Origin: Allolobophora icterica
Taxonomy: Eukaryota > Annelida > Clitellata > Crassiclitellata > Lumbricidae
Assembly: GCA_963556255.1 (NCBI GenBank)
Contig: OY744611.1
Span: 36,962,306 to 37,026,305, forward strand
DNA length: 64,000 nt
Direction of reading: 5' to 3'
Within the stretch, counting starts at the first letter, position 1, and the number at the start of each line of letters is the position of its first letter. Under the pieces are notes generated by a model. It was not told the origin of the DNA. It worked only from the letters and a program-made list of their open reading frames with translations, and did not search any database. The position numbers were made by a program, and so were the translations under genes. Positions 46,893-58,270 of the stretch are shown here, in pieces.

Positions 46893-49022
46893 TATGTCGC
46901 CTGTGGAGAGGCGCTGGATGACTTCGCCTTTGTACAGGTGCTGGAGGGTGTCGCCTGTGTAGAGGCGCTGGATGATGTCGCCTGTGAAGAGGCGCTGGAT
47001 GATGTCGCCTGTGGAGAGGCGCTGGATGACTTCGCCTTTGTAAAGGTGCTGGAGGGTGTCGCCTGTGTAGAGGCGCTGGATGATGTCGCCTGTGAAGACG
47101 CGCTGGATGATGCCGCCTGTAAAGAGGCGCTGGATGATGCCGCCTGTAAAGAGGCGCTGGATGATGTCGCCTGTGAAGAGCGACGCTATATGATGTCGCA
47201 TATAAGGGTGCTTGATGATGTCGCCTTTATAAAGGTGTTGGAGGGTGTCGCCTGTGCATGGAGAGGCGCTGGGTGATGTCGTCCTTATAAGGGTGCTGGA
47301 GGTCTCCGAGGTTGTCGCCGTTGTAAAGGTGCTGCAGGGTGTCGCCTGTGAAAAGGCGCTGAATGAAGTGGTCTATGAAGAGGCGCTGGATGATGTCGCC
47401 CTTATAAGGGTGCTGGAGGATGTCGCCTTTGTAAAGGTGCTATAGGGTGTGGGATGTCGAAAGGCGCTGGATGATGTCGCCTGTGAAGAGGCGCTGGATG
47501 ATGTCGCCTGTGAAGAGGCGCTGGATGACTTCGCCTTTGTAAAGGTGCTGGAGGGTGTCGCCTGTGTAGAGGCGCTGGATGATGTCGCCTGTGAAGAGGC
47601 GCTGGATGATGTCGCCTGTGGAGAGGCGCTGGATGATGTCGCCTGCGAAGAGGCGCTGGATGATGTCGCCTGTGAAGAGGCGCTGGATAATGTCGCACTA
47701 ACAAGGGTGCTTAGTGATGTCGCCTCTGAAGAGGCGCTGGATGATGTCGCCTGTGAAGAGGCGCTGGATGATGTCGCCTGTGGAGAGGCGCTGGATGATG
47801 TCGCCTGCGAAGAGGCGCTGGATGATGTCGCCTGTGAAGAGGCGCTGGATGATGTCGCTTGTGGAGAGGCGGTGGATGATGTCGCCTGCGAAGAGGCGCT
47901 GGATGATGTCGCCTGTGAAGAGGCGCTGGATAATGTCGCACTAACAAGGGTGCTTAGTGATGTCGCCTCTGAAGAGGCGCTGGATGATGTCGCCTGTGAA
48001 GAGGCGCTGGATGATGTCGCCTGTGGAGAGGCGCTGGATGATGTCGCCTGCGAAGAGGCGCTGGATGATGTCGCCTGTGAAGAGGCGCTGGATGATGTCG
48101 CTTGTGGAGAGGCGGTGGATGATGTCGCCTGCGAAGAGGCGCTGGATGATGTCGCCTGTGAAGAGGCGCTGGATAATGTCGCACTAACAAGGGTGCTTAG
48201 TGATGTCGCCTCTGAAGAGGCGCTGGATGATATCGCCCGTAAAGAGGCGCTGGATGTTGTCGCCTGTGAAGAGTCGCAGGAATATGTCGCCTGTGAAGAT
48301 ACGCTGGATGATGCCGCCTATGAAGCGTTGCTGGACGATGTCGCCCTTATAAAGGTGCTGGAGGATGTCGCCTTTGTAAAGGTGCTGGAGGGTGTCGCCT
48401 GTAAAAAAAGCGCTGAAGGATATCGCCTGTGGAGTGGCGCTGGATGATGTCGCTTGTGGAGAGGCGCTGGATGACGTCGCCCTTATAAGGGTGCTGGAGA
48501 ATGTCGCCTGTGAAGAAGCGCTGTATGACGTCGCCTGTGGAGGCGCTGGACAGTGTCGCCTGTGAAGAGGCGCTGGATGATGTCGCCTGTGAAGAGGCGC
48601 TGGATGATGTCGCCTGTGAAGAGGCGCTGGGTGATTCCGCCTGTGAAGAGGCGCTGGATGACGTCACCCTTATAAGGGTGCTGGAGGATGTCGCCTTTGT
48701 CAAGGTGCATGAGGATGTCGCCTGTGAAGAGGCGCTGGATAATGTCGCACTTATAAAGGTGCTTGACGATGTCGCCTTTATAAAGAGGCTGGGAGGGTGT
48801 CGCCTGTGAAGAGGCGCTAGATGATGTCGCTTATGAAGAGGCGCTGGATGATGTCGCCCTTATAAGGGTGCTTGGTGATGCCGCCCTTATAAAGGTGCTT
48901 GGTGATATCGCCTGTGAAGAGGCGCTGGATGATGTCGCCTGTGAAGAGGCGCTGGATGGTGTCGCTTATTATGAAGAGGCGCTGGATGATGTCGACTGTG
49001 GAGATGCGCTGGATGTCGCCTG
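46893..49022. repeat. 27-bp minisatellite (~79 units) with 243-bp higher-order duplication
   Basis: The consensus unit is GAGGCGCTGGATGATGTCGC plus CTGTGAA. A second unit type reads ATAAAGGTGCTGGAGGATGT plus CGCCTTT. On the plus strand the two types encode VACEEALDD and VAFVKVLED. Because the unit is a multiple of three, long frames persist (157, 332 and 102 codons). Two frameshifts (near 47255 and 48400) and a TAG at about 47443 interrupt them. Segments 47711-47953 and 47954-48196 (nine units each) encode identical peptides, showing recent duplication of a 243-bp block. The array ends at GTCGACTCAAGG, after which the frame continues 40 codons to a stop at 49146. Coding status is unproven. 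Confidence 0.92.
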
Positions 49023-50005
49023 TGTCGACTCAAGGAACGAGAGAAGTGTGTTGGCTCCTTTCGTCGGCACTAATAACGTCATCTTTCAACTTGATATTGG
49101 GAATGAGAAGAACGCATTGTCAGAAAGCACTCATCGTATTCTGTGAATCGTCATGCGACATCTGGTGAGTAAGAAATTGAAACAGCCCACACCTATTCAT
49201 ATCTCATCTCATCTAAGGTTCCTCTTAAGCGCCCCTATAAAGACACACAATGCGTCAGTCTATTTAATATTGACTTTCGTTATCAGTTTATCGCCCTGGA
49301 TTTAGGAACGCATACGTGGCCGATTTCTCATCCCCGATTTCATTGAGGTAGGAGGAAGACCCAGTCACAACGAGGGTCGACCCTTTTTGTAGCATTTACA
49401 TTCTTGTAAATAATATTAAATGTTTTGTATATTCGGTTTTGGGAACGCCGCCATCGCGAACGAACACGCTGGAATCGTGATAATGTCGCCAATCTACGCC
49501 CCTCCTCATCATTCTTGAGGGTGGGAGCCTGGGAGGTATGTCACGGCTTCGTCTTCGGACTTCTCCGTTGACAGATGCAATGTCAAGAAACCACCAGCAC
49601 TCCGGAGGGATTGAAGAACAGTAGATGCCCCAAGAATTTACGTCACACGAAGCCCACCCCTCAGAACTCGATTGAATAGCGACGCAGGGCTGATGCGGGC
49701 GAGCGACTAATGTGGGCCATGGTACACCAATGCAGAGGCAATAGCATAGCAGTGACGAGATTCAGAGTTGCTTTCGTGGGGACAACGAGAATCCCAGAGA
49801 GGCGCCATGTTCTACGTACGGCTCTCCACGAACCAGACTGGACTTAGAGGAGCCGGAATATAGCCCAATGGGGCACGGGGAAACCGTCCCGTGCTCATAT
49901 AGCTAAATCCGACACTGTTGACTGCGGTCAACATAATGAGACACGGTACGATAGTGAAATTATGTAAACACAGACTATGCCCCTCCCACTGACCAGACAT
50001 ACATG

Positions 50006-50284
50006 CATGGGCGTAGCAGGAATTTTTCTAGGGGGAACATTTTTCTGGGGGGACAAAAAATATGTAGGGGGGAGCAAAATGACGCTTTGGCATTGAATAA
50101 TTCAACAACACAGAATGCGTCAGAACTTTATAAATGATGGTCAATGATTTACCTGAATAATTGAGTACTTTTTAGCATTGAAAAAATCGTGTTGGGACTG
50201 TTGTAGTAATCAAGATTTTATTTTTGTAAAATATTTCCAAAATCCAAGGGGCAATGCCACCCTTTCCCCTTTCGGAAGCTCATG
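50006..50284. mobile_element. hAT-type MITE, CATGGGCGT family, copy 1 (279 bp)
   Basis: Left CATGGGCGTAGCAGG and right CGGAAGCTCATG ends; flanks CATACATG and CATACACG match at 7 of 8. The interior (TGTTGGGACTGTTGTA, AAAATATTTCCAAAATCCA) aligns with 52575-52836. Confidence 0.78.
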
Positions 50285-51516
50285 CATACACGTCAGTCTT
50301 GTCGCTTAGCTGGAGGCAGTCGGGAAATAAAGCATCCGTTAATTATTCATCAGTCAGCTATAACTAGTCCAATAGCATTGAGAGTTGCAGAGCGGCCCTG
50401 TAACTTCGATATATCTGCAACTGCAAGTCCATTGTTCGATAAGGACCAAACATAGCATTCGATAAAAGCAAGACTTCGATATAAGCAGATTCGATAAAAC
50501 AGCTATACTTGCATGTTCTTACATTGTCTGTGGCCAGGCGATTTACTGCCATTCGATATAACCGGAAGTTCGAAATACCGAAGTTTTGCTGTACTGTCAG
50601 ACGTCAGCAGACATGAAGTTCTACGGAAACGGTTTAACAAGCTATCTATACTAAAACAAACGGTTATCTACGTTGATATAATAAAATTTGCAATTACCAG
50701 AAATGCATAGTTACTTTGGTACCTGTGTACCAATAATTCGAAAGGCATTTAAAAATACTTGTACAGTAGGCCTACTTTGAACCAAAGTACTCATACCTTG
50801 TAGAGAACTGGAATTTTATATATATATATAATATATATAATATTGAGTTCATTAATAATGCTTAATACCTGCTTAGACATGGTTGAGGAAATAGATGCAA
50901 TTAAATCATCTTTAAACCTGTGTATATATTTTCCTGTAGTGTACATAAAATGTATTGCTACATTGCAATTTGTTGAGAATAAGGTTCAGATATTGTTTGT
51001 GCTTATACTGCATGCTTCCAACTATACTTGTCATTGGCACCAAAGACACTGTGCTCACGTACATGCACAATCATAGGCGCCATTTGCTGCTACAAGTCAT
51101 GCAGCCACAATGCTTTTCTGGTAGGCATTCACTGCTGTTTAACTGTTTTAAATATGAGATTTGCTTAAGCCAAAATTTTACTCTTAACTGATCTGCACTG
51201 TACTTTTATTCATATATTTGCTATTTAAGTACTTTAATCTGTACTTGCACTTTGTCTGAGTACTTAAAACAAGTTTAGCGATAACAGACTGTTGTCTCAT
51301 ATTTTAAGACATTATTATTAAGTTTACAATTTAACGGCACACTTATGAAAGATAACAAGCACGAAAATATGGCAAGTTATATGAAGCACACAAAACAGCT
51401 TGACACTCAGGCCATATGTAAGATGCTACAAAATTACTTCAAAAATTTAAACTTAACAAAATACATATTTATAGTGAGAATGATCAATTATATTTGTTTT
51501 CATTTGGTGCATTTTG

Positions 51517-53161
51517 TTAAATTCTGTTAAAACGCTCGGCAACTGCTTTGAGTGAGTCTGGTTGTTGTCCTCGACTGTTAAGGCTGGTGTAGGATTTATC
51601 AGATGTAACTGATGATTTGTCAGAAATGCAGCCTGACAGAGGAGGGAAGTCTTCATCGAAAATTCCACCCTTTTGTGATTCAGTATGCTGCTATAAAGGA
51701 AACATGACATCATTTGGCAAACACAGTAAAAGCATCGAAACACCTCAACAAAAAGAACCTCATTACTTGAGATTTCAGAATATCACGTGTTCTCAGTTAA
51801 AATAAATGCTGCTGCAGTAAACAAAGCAAAATGAAATCACAATAAGCAAACGTAAACAAGTCTTTTGCCTTGAAATGTAGCCCATTGCTTCGAAAACAAA
51901 AACAATTACTAGCACTTGTAACACACTAAAATTATAAACAAACAAATAAATGTGGTTAAGTCCACACGATGAGACTCTTCATCGAAACTATTCAGCTACT
52001 GAAATAGTAACATTTTGAATGATAACAATGGCCTGAACACTTAACTATTTCACACAGTACACATCTCTGGTCTAATTTTTTTATTAACTGCGAGTTTAAC
52101 AAGCTTGCCACAGCTAAACAATTACAAGCAAGCAATTTCAAGCAGGTTAGTTCTTTCAATAGGTATTTATGGGTAGAATTCCAAATAACCGTATGTTTCT
52201 TTTGGCAAGTTACTTACAGATAAACTATGCTCAACAAATATGTGACTTTCACCAGGTCTGTAATCTCCATCAGGTATGCCATTTCCACCAGGTAAGTCGT
52301 TTCCTTTAGGCGTATGATTTCCACCCGGCCGAAAGCATTTGATCTTGTCCTCATTGATAAGCTGAGCTCTACCTTTTCCTGATGTTTGGTTACCTTTAGG
52401 TGATGCCTGCACTGATTGTACAGGTGTCTGAACATAATTTATAAGAGCAATTGGATAAAATTAACCAAGACAACAAATGCAAAATGAATTAGCATTGCTA
52501 CAACTAAAACATACGCTGAATTAAATTCTCTTTTCAACCAGTATCAAAAGTATGAAAACATTCTTACACACGATCATGGGTGTCCACAGGAATTTTTTAG
52601 CGGCAAAAAACTTTTTGGGGGGGCAAAATGACGCTTTTGCATAGAACAAATTTACATAGCAACAAAATTAAAAATAAATGATGATCAAGGACTTAACCTA
52701 AATAATTGAGTGTTTCTTCGCGTTGAAAATCATGTTGGGACTGTTGTAATAATCATAATAATCAACAGATTTTATTTTTATAAAATATTTGCAAAATCCA
52801 GAGGGGCACAAATGCGGCCCCTTCCGGACGCCCATGCACACGATTACCCTGTGCAGCACTCAATATAAGCATGATTTTAATTACTTGAAAAGGCAGAAAA
52901 GTCAATATTACACGCTGTTGGTAGCAAGTGCACATAGGATTTGCTTTCACAAAGAATTCACGTAACTGACAGAAAATTAACCTGGACATCTGCATAGTAA
53001 TCTGCTGGCAGTTTAATTTCCGAAATGTTTATCATATTCACTCCACGACCAACACAAGGCAAGACAGTGCAGGAGTCGATGCCGTCGTCATCATCCATGC
53101 GATCAGGGCCTTCGTAACTTTCACCAAGGCTCAGCACTTCTTCCAAATTAGACGACTCCAT
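51517..53161 (-). CDS. Unrecognised three-exon gene (187 aa)
   Basis: Exons, all minus: 52982-53161 (60 codons from ATG), 52218-52427 (70 codons), 51517-51690 (57 codons plus TAA). All junctions are phase 0. Donors are GTTAAT and GTAAGT; acceptors end in TTCAG and TATAG. The N-terminus is acidic (SLGESYEGPDRMDDDDGID), followed by LPCVGRGVNMINISEIKLP. The middle exon encodes five near-perfect six-residue repeats of the form P-x-G-[NDE]-x-x (PGGNHT, PKGNDL, PGGNGI, PDGDYR, PGESHI). The C-terminus has FDEDFPPLSGC and Ser-rich sequence. No signal peptide, membrane helix or known domain is visible. AATAAA on the minus strand at 51205-51210 would give a 3' UTR of about 310 nt. Function unknown. The exon chain is inferred from splice logic only, and another exon could exist. 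Confidence 0.6.
52575..52836. mobile_element. hAT-type MITE, CATGGGCGT family, copy 2 (262 bp)
   Basis: Ends CATGGGTGTCC and GGACGCCCATG. Perfect 8-bp duplication CACACGAT at 52567-52574 and 52837-52844. It lies in the first intron of the 187-aa gene. Confidence 0.88.
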
Positions 53162-53358
53162 TTATGCCGCTGTTTACTCTTGAATCACCTGGAAATGGAG
53201 AAATTGTCAAAATTATCCATCTAAGCATATATCAAGACACTTGATATAGTGCTATTTATGTATCTCTCAACAGTGCAGCACACATCACTGTTGAACTAAA
53301 CAAGTGTGTTTTATGACAGTGCAAACTGCATATTGGTCGTCCCTCACATACCATGAGG

Positions 53359-53496
53359 CACTGGTGTAAACTTGTCCAAAATATGGGGGAGGGGCATTTG
53401 CTTATTCATTCTACACTTGTTGCATTGGGTGTACAGTACATCTCAATTATTGGGGAAGGCACATGCCCCGGCTGCACCCCCAGAGTCTACGCCATG
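53359..53496. mobile_element. MITE, GCGTAAAC family, third copy
   Basis: CACTGGTGTAAACTTGTCC at the left and GAGTCTACGCCATG at the right, with the TGCATTGGGTGTACAGT core. No target duplication found. It lies just upstream of the start codon of the 187-aa gene. Confidence 0.7.
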
Positions 53497-53826
53497 AAGT
53501 ACTCTGAGATTGGTGGGCACTGGGTAGAGGTACTATAAGAGTTTTGAAATACAATACAATACTCTATGGACACATCTTTGAATACAAGACAGTGCAGCTG
53601 AACAAAAAATGTCAGACATATAAGTCAGAACAAAATGTCATTGACTGTAATAGTCTAAATCTTTTGTAACGGCATTCTGTACATACAAGACATAAACTTC
53701 TTGACGATCACGATGTTTAAGTCCCTAAACAGTACAGGTACCAAGCTTCCCTAAAGCATTTACCAAGACCTAGAAACAATAAACGACTGTCTCTGAGTTG
53801 AGCCACAGTCCGACAAAAACAATTTA

Positions 53827-53899
53827 AGCCATCAATTGCACTCTATTTTAGCCATCAATTGCACTCTATTTTAGCCATCAATTGCACTCTATTTTAGCC
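53827..53899. repeat. Three tandem copies of a 24-25-bp unit
   Basis: GCCATCAATTGCACTCTATT plus TTA, repeated three times essentially without change. No gene nearby. Confidence 0.85.
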
Positions 53900-54769
53900 T
53901 TCTTAGGCCAAAGGACCAAGGGTCCAAGGGCTCACGATGACCTCTCCAGATCAGAACATAGTTAGAACAAAATGGGAGCGCTGCATTGCATGGTCTTCCA
54001 TCCTTGTTCATTGGCTCTTCATTCCTTTTGCTGTTGCACAAGGAACTGCTGTCTCTGCTGGTGGGACAGACAGAGTTGGAAATGCCATAACAATTAGCAT
54101 ACAAATGTATGGAAACATTACCTAATCTCACCTCAGGCTGTAAAACCGTGCATTGCATAGCTTAGGTGACTTGCAAAATTAAAATCATTAAGGGTTAATG
54201 ATTTCATTGGCAGGAAATCACGTCACCACCATTACATCACACCCCAGAGCTTGCAGATTCCTCTTTTCATTCTCGTAAATTATCAGTGGTTGACACTGAA
54301 TCAGGGACCGTGCTAGCTTAACTGATGCTGAAGTTAATTAACAAGTTCATCTGTAAGCAAACAATGCTCAAATAACTGGAAAGGTCATCACTAGTAGGCT
54401 GTTGAACTGAACCAACATTGTCTATCTAGTTTATAAATTTTAACACCATGTTCAGAGACAACAGCCTAATATATTTAGTGTCAATACTGGTTAACTCAAC
54501 TGGTTTTGGCCAGGCTTTATTCTGCTACAGAAGATGGTTATCCAGAACACATCTGGTGTTCTGAAGTATATACAGACATTTCATTTGCTACCACCGCAAA
54601 GGAGTCAGCTGGCAAGTTCATTCAGCTATTGACATTCTTTGTCTTCAATCTAACATGGGCCAGAAACTCTGAACAATGAAGCGCTCGTCAATAAGTTGAC
54701 GTCTAGCAATTAGACTTTTAACGTTTAAGCAGTGCCTTCGATATTTCTACTTTATCTTTTCCCTACCAG

Positions 54770-55300
54770 CGGCGTAGGGCACGATATTGGGCGATCATGT
54801 ACAATCGGGGTGCCTGAACTTTAAAATCCAGCTTCCACTCACAGGTATAGCTTTTTAGTCGCACAAGTACATATGCTACACTGACCGTAACCCTAAGCCC
54901 TAACTGACCCTTACCCTGACCCTAACCGACCCTCACGATGCAAAGTCACCCACCCAGATAGTACGGGTGCGGCCCGAATCCCCGAAACCCGAATCCCCGA
55001 AACGAATTTCGGCCGGATCCCCGAAATCGATTTTATACTAAAATTACATACAAACACGTGAATAGGCATTATATCGAGATACATCAAGGCCACGCTAGGT
55101 CTGTGTCATGTATAAGAGTTTACAATTTAACTTTGAATAGTTCGGGAGTTCGGCCGCTTTCTATAAAACAGTTTTCGGGAAATCGGGCTTTTGTGTATTT
55201 TCAGCGTTTTCGGGGATTCGGGTTTCGGGGATTCGGGCTGACCCCGATAGTACATAGGCACCCTGATTGTACATGTTCGCCCGATATTGTATTAAATGAG
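54770..55300. mobile_element. Foldback-type element with nested inverted repeats
   Basis: Outer arms: GGGCGATCATGTACAATC, then GGGGTGCC at 54784-54812, recur inverted at 55256-55284. Inner arms: GCCCGAATCCCCGAAACC then CGAATCCCCGAAA at 54972-55002, recur inverted at 55203-55231. GAATCCCCGAAAC is itself tandem within each inner arm. No open frame. A degenerate CCCTAA-like patch (54883-54935) lies inside the left half. Confidence 0.65.
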
Positions 55301-55864
55301 CGTGGATGAACAACACTACCGCTTATCTAACTACACGTAAATAAACTAAGCTTTTAAAAGACACTTAGCATTTCGTAAAACCTGCAGAATCTGGAATTTT
55401 ACATAGCATCATGTATCCACGATAATCAATACGCTTAATATCGCTCACGTTAAGTTGCAGCAGATGGGAATTTCTTACACAAAACTCTGTCTGAATATAT
55501 GTTGCATAAATAATTTCTACGCATATAGAAGAACTTATGTTGCTGTAAAATACAAAAGAAATCGCTAAAATGTAATGAGTTTAATCAAAATTCAGAATTA
55601 CAAAACTCCCCGGCAATTTTGACATAGACTACTGTGAGAGTGTAAATTATATAGCGCATCGCTAGGCAATAAGCATACGCTGCACGTCTGAAATGGTCAG
55701 ATGACTCAGGTCATTAAATAACACCAGTCGTAAAACTAAACAAACCGCGAGATATTTTTCTGAGAGAAACCTCGTCCATGGTCCAGATGACTAAAAGGTC
55801 CTATTTCTTGACTTGACGCTGCTCCCTTTCCAAATTCAGTATATAACAAAGACTGTGCAAAGAC

Positions 55865-56262
55865 CTAAAGAAGAGACTTGTCAAAGCACTGGTATGGAGT
55901 GTGGTACTGTATGGGTCGGAGACGTGGGCCATCAGGAAAGAGGTTATCAAGAGATTGGAGGCCTTTGAGATTGATGTGGATATGAAGGATGGAAAAGGTG
56001 AGCTGGACGGAGCGAACGACAAATGAAGAGGTGTTGCAAAGAGGAGAAGAAAAAGATCACTGATGACAACGTTAAGAGAAAGACAAAAGAACTGGATTGG
56101 ACACATATTAAGGGGAGACTCCCTCTTGAGAGAAATCATAGAGGGGAGATTGGATGGAAGGAGGAGAGGAAGACCGCGACAGATGATGCTGGGATGGATG
56201 GTGACCGAAGGATACAGCAGACTGAAGAGAAAAGCACAGCGAAGAGAGGAATGGCGTCATTA
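55865..56262 (+). pseudogene. C-terminal fragment of a non-LTR retrotransposon ORF2
   Basis: In shifting frames the sequence reads LVKALVWSVVLYGSETWAIR, RLEAFEIDV, then MTTLRERQKNWIGHILRGDS and GRPRQMMLGWM. This Y-G-S-E-T-W / W-x-G-H-x-L-R-x-D pattern is common at the ends of invertebrate endonuclease-RT elements. The reverse transcriptase core is missing, and frameshifts are present near 55990-56060. Confidence 0.75.
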
Positions 56263-56656
56263 ATATTAATATATTTATTCTTTAATTAAGCGCCTGCAAA
56301 CGCACTGCGCTGTACATGTACATGTTATGCGATAAATCTTAACTAGTTAACTACTAACAGAACAGACAGCCTGCAATACACGGCGCAAATTGCAGCCTAC
56401 AAAGCATGTCCGCCTATGGGACTCGATCCTTGTACCTCTCGCACTCTACGCCAGATGTTTTCCAATGCGCTATCGGGCATGGAAGTGGAAACCTGCCGAA
56501 GGGCAGAGAACTTAAGAAGAAGAAATCTTGAGATTCGGATTATTTAAGAGGCAAAGCATAACGTTTTGGCAAAGGTGATTTCGTGCATGTTAAAAGCTTA
56601 TATGGACAAATTTGAATATTTGATTTTAGTGATCGATTCACGTATTTCATGGCAAG

Positions 56657-56984
56657 GGGCCATCCATATATTACGTACGCATGGAGGGGACGGGGTAACC
56701 GAAATGCATGTGCTTGCGTATGCTTGCGATTGGGGGTCTACTGATAATGCACGTACGTAGTCCATGAAATCGAGTCCATGGATTACTCATCCTTCAATCT
56801 GGCCTAAAGTGCAGACAGTCGCTGCCTGGACCTGTGGTACTGACACATTCTGCAGCTGGTCTGGGGGTGCGTCAACCGTACATGTATACGCAGGTGGGGG
56901 GGGGGTGGAAAAAGTAAGTGTGCGTGCAGGGAGGGAAGGTACAATTTTCCCCGGATTTTTCGTACGTAATATACGGATGGTCCC
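56657..56984. mobile_element. TIR element, GGGCCATCC family, copy 1 (328 bp)
   Basis: Left GGGCCATCCATATATTACGT and right TACGTAATATACGGATGGTCCC are inverted ends. CAAG occurs directly on both sides (56653-56656 and 56985-56988). The interior is non-coding. Confidence 0.75.
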
Positions 56985-57149
56985 CAAGCAAACTCCACTA
57001 TTTCCAAAGAAATTAAATTTTGGACTGTACATGTAGTTTGATTTTGATTGTGAAGCAATGTACAGTTACAGCAAATATTGTGCATTTGTGGTACAATCAA
57101 AATATGTTTTGTGCACTTTATTATAAGCAATTCAGAGCATCATATATTG

Positions 57150-57420
57150 TAGTGGTTAGCTGTGCTGTCAATCGAGTAGTCAGAGGTTCAAACCTCTGCC
57201 AAGGCAGAAATTTGGTTGAAGATTTCTGCTCCACCTACTCCCCATAGACAGCTTAGCTATAATGAGTACACTGACTATACACTGTCAGTAGGAACATGAG
57301 ATGGCAAGGGAGAGGACTGGCCAGCCGCCCTCATACGCCGTCGCCAAGGCTTAGAAAATGAAATTGTGAACACTTCATACATGGCTGCCTCAGGGCCAGC
57401 TCTTCTTCTTAACAATTAAA
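57150..57420 (+). mobile_element. tRNA-derived SINE
   Basis: An A-box-like TAGTGGTTAGC (57150-57160) and B-box GGTTCAAACC (57185-57194) are spaced as in a tRNA gene but without a foldable tRNA. A conserved body follows (GAGATGGCAAGGGAGAGGAC, then TACGCCGTCGCCAAGGC), then a CTCTTCTTCTTAACAA-like end. A body-only copy is at 5818-5925. Transcription by Pol III is expected for this class. Confidence 0.7.
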
Positions 57421-57829
57421 TTGTCACTTGGTTTCAGTCTAGCAACTTAGACTTGCAATAAATTTGAAGTACAACATTCAAATTCTGATAATTCACCCTA
57501 TTCAATCAATCAACCAATCAATCGGCATTTATTGATCCAAGAATCCAGTATTAATACCAGACAATGACAATGCCAAGTCATACAAGAATGAACAATAAAT
57601 TACCAATTCTAAGCATTCTATTAGGATAGGTATAACTAGAGTAATGGTTCAAAAGGAGACCTTCAAGGAACCTAAGTCCCGCTAAGAAAACGTTCGAAAA
57701 AATCAAGTCGATGGCAGCTAGAGCTGATCATCAGGATTTCAGAAATATAACTACTCCAATAATGTCATGAGAATACTAATCCATAAAAAAATACGAATAA
57801 GGAGTAGTCAAGACTTAACTCTCCATTAC

Positions 57830-58270
57830 GGGGCCATCCATATATTACGTACACAAAAATCCGGGAAAATTGGACCCCCTCCCCCTGTTCGCAAGCGTAC
57901 TTTCTTCCACCCCCCCTGAGTACGTACGTTTGACGCACCCCCCCCCCCCCGATGACCAGCTGCAGAAAGTGTCTCCAGGCAGCCTGTCTGCACTTTAGGC
58001 CAGATTATTGAAGGGCCAATCTAGACAAATTATAGGTGTCGTTCACAGCACAGAATAACTGCACATGGCTTTTATATAATGTAATAAAATGCCATGGGAC
58101 GACTATAGGATAATACAGTTATAAATAGGCTAATGTGGACGTCATAATTAGAAATTTATTTTGGGTACGTACACATTTTGTTACCCCCCCCGTTCGCACC
58201 CGTACGCAAAATCGCCAAAATCCGACCCCCTCCCCCCCCCTAAGTGCGTACGTAATATGTGGATGGCCCC
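57830..58270. mobile_element. TIR element, GGGCCATCC family, copy 2 (441 bp)
   Basis: The left GGGGCCATCCATATATTACG and right CGTAATATGTGGATGGCCCC are inverted ends; TAC occurs directly on both sides (57827-57829, 58271-58273). C-rich runs lie inside both ends. Confidence 0.75.

Noticed and set aside
47402..48190. Minus-strand HRRHHPAPL repeat ORFs
   Set aside because: Frames forced open by the 27-bp period; no start context or flanking exons.
46893..49022. CRISPR array interpretation of the 27-bp repeats
   Set aside because: Units are contiguous with no unique spacers, and the window is eukaryotic.
56764..57036. 90-codon ORF
   Set aside because: Runs through a TIR element and its C/G-rich subterminal tracts; no homology.
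57150..57225. Functional tRNA gene
   Set aside because: A- and B-box-like sequences are present but no acceptor stem or cloverleaf can be formed; the downstream body marks it as a SINE.
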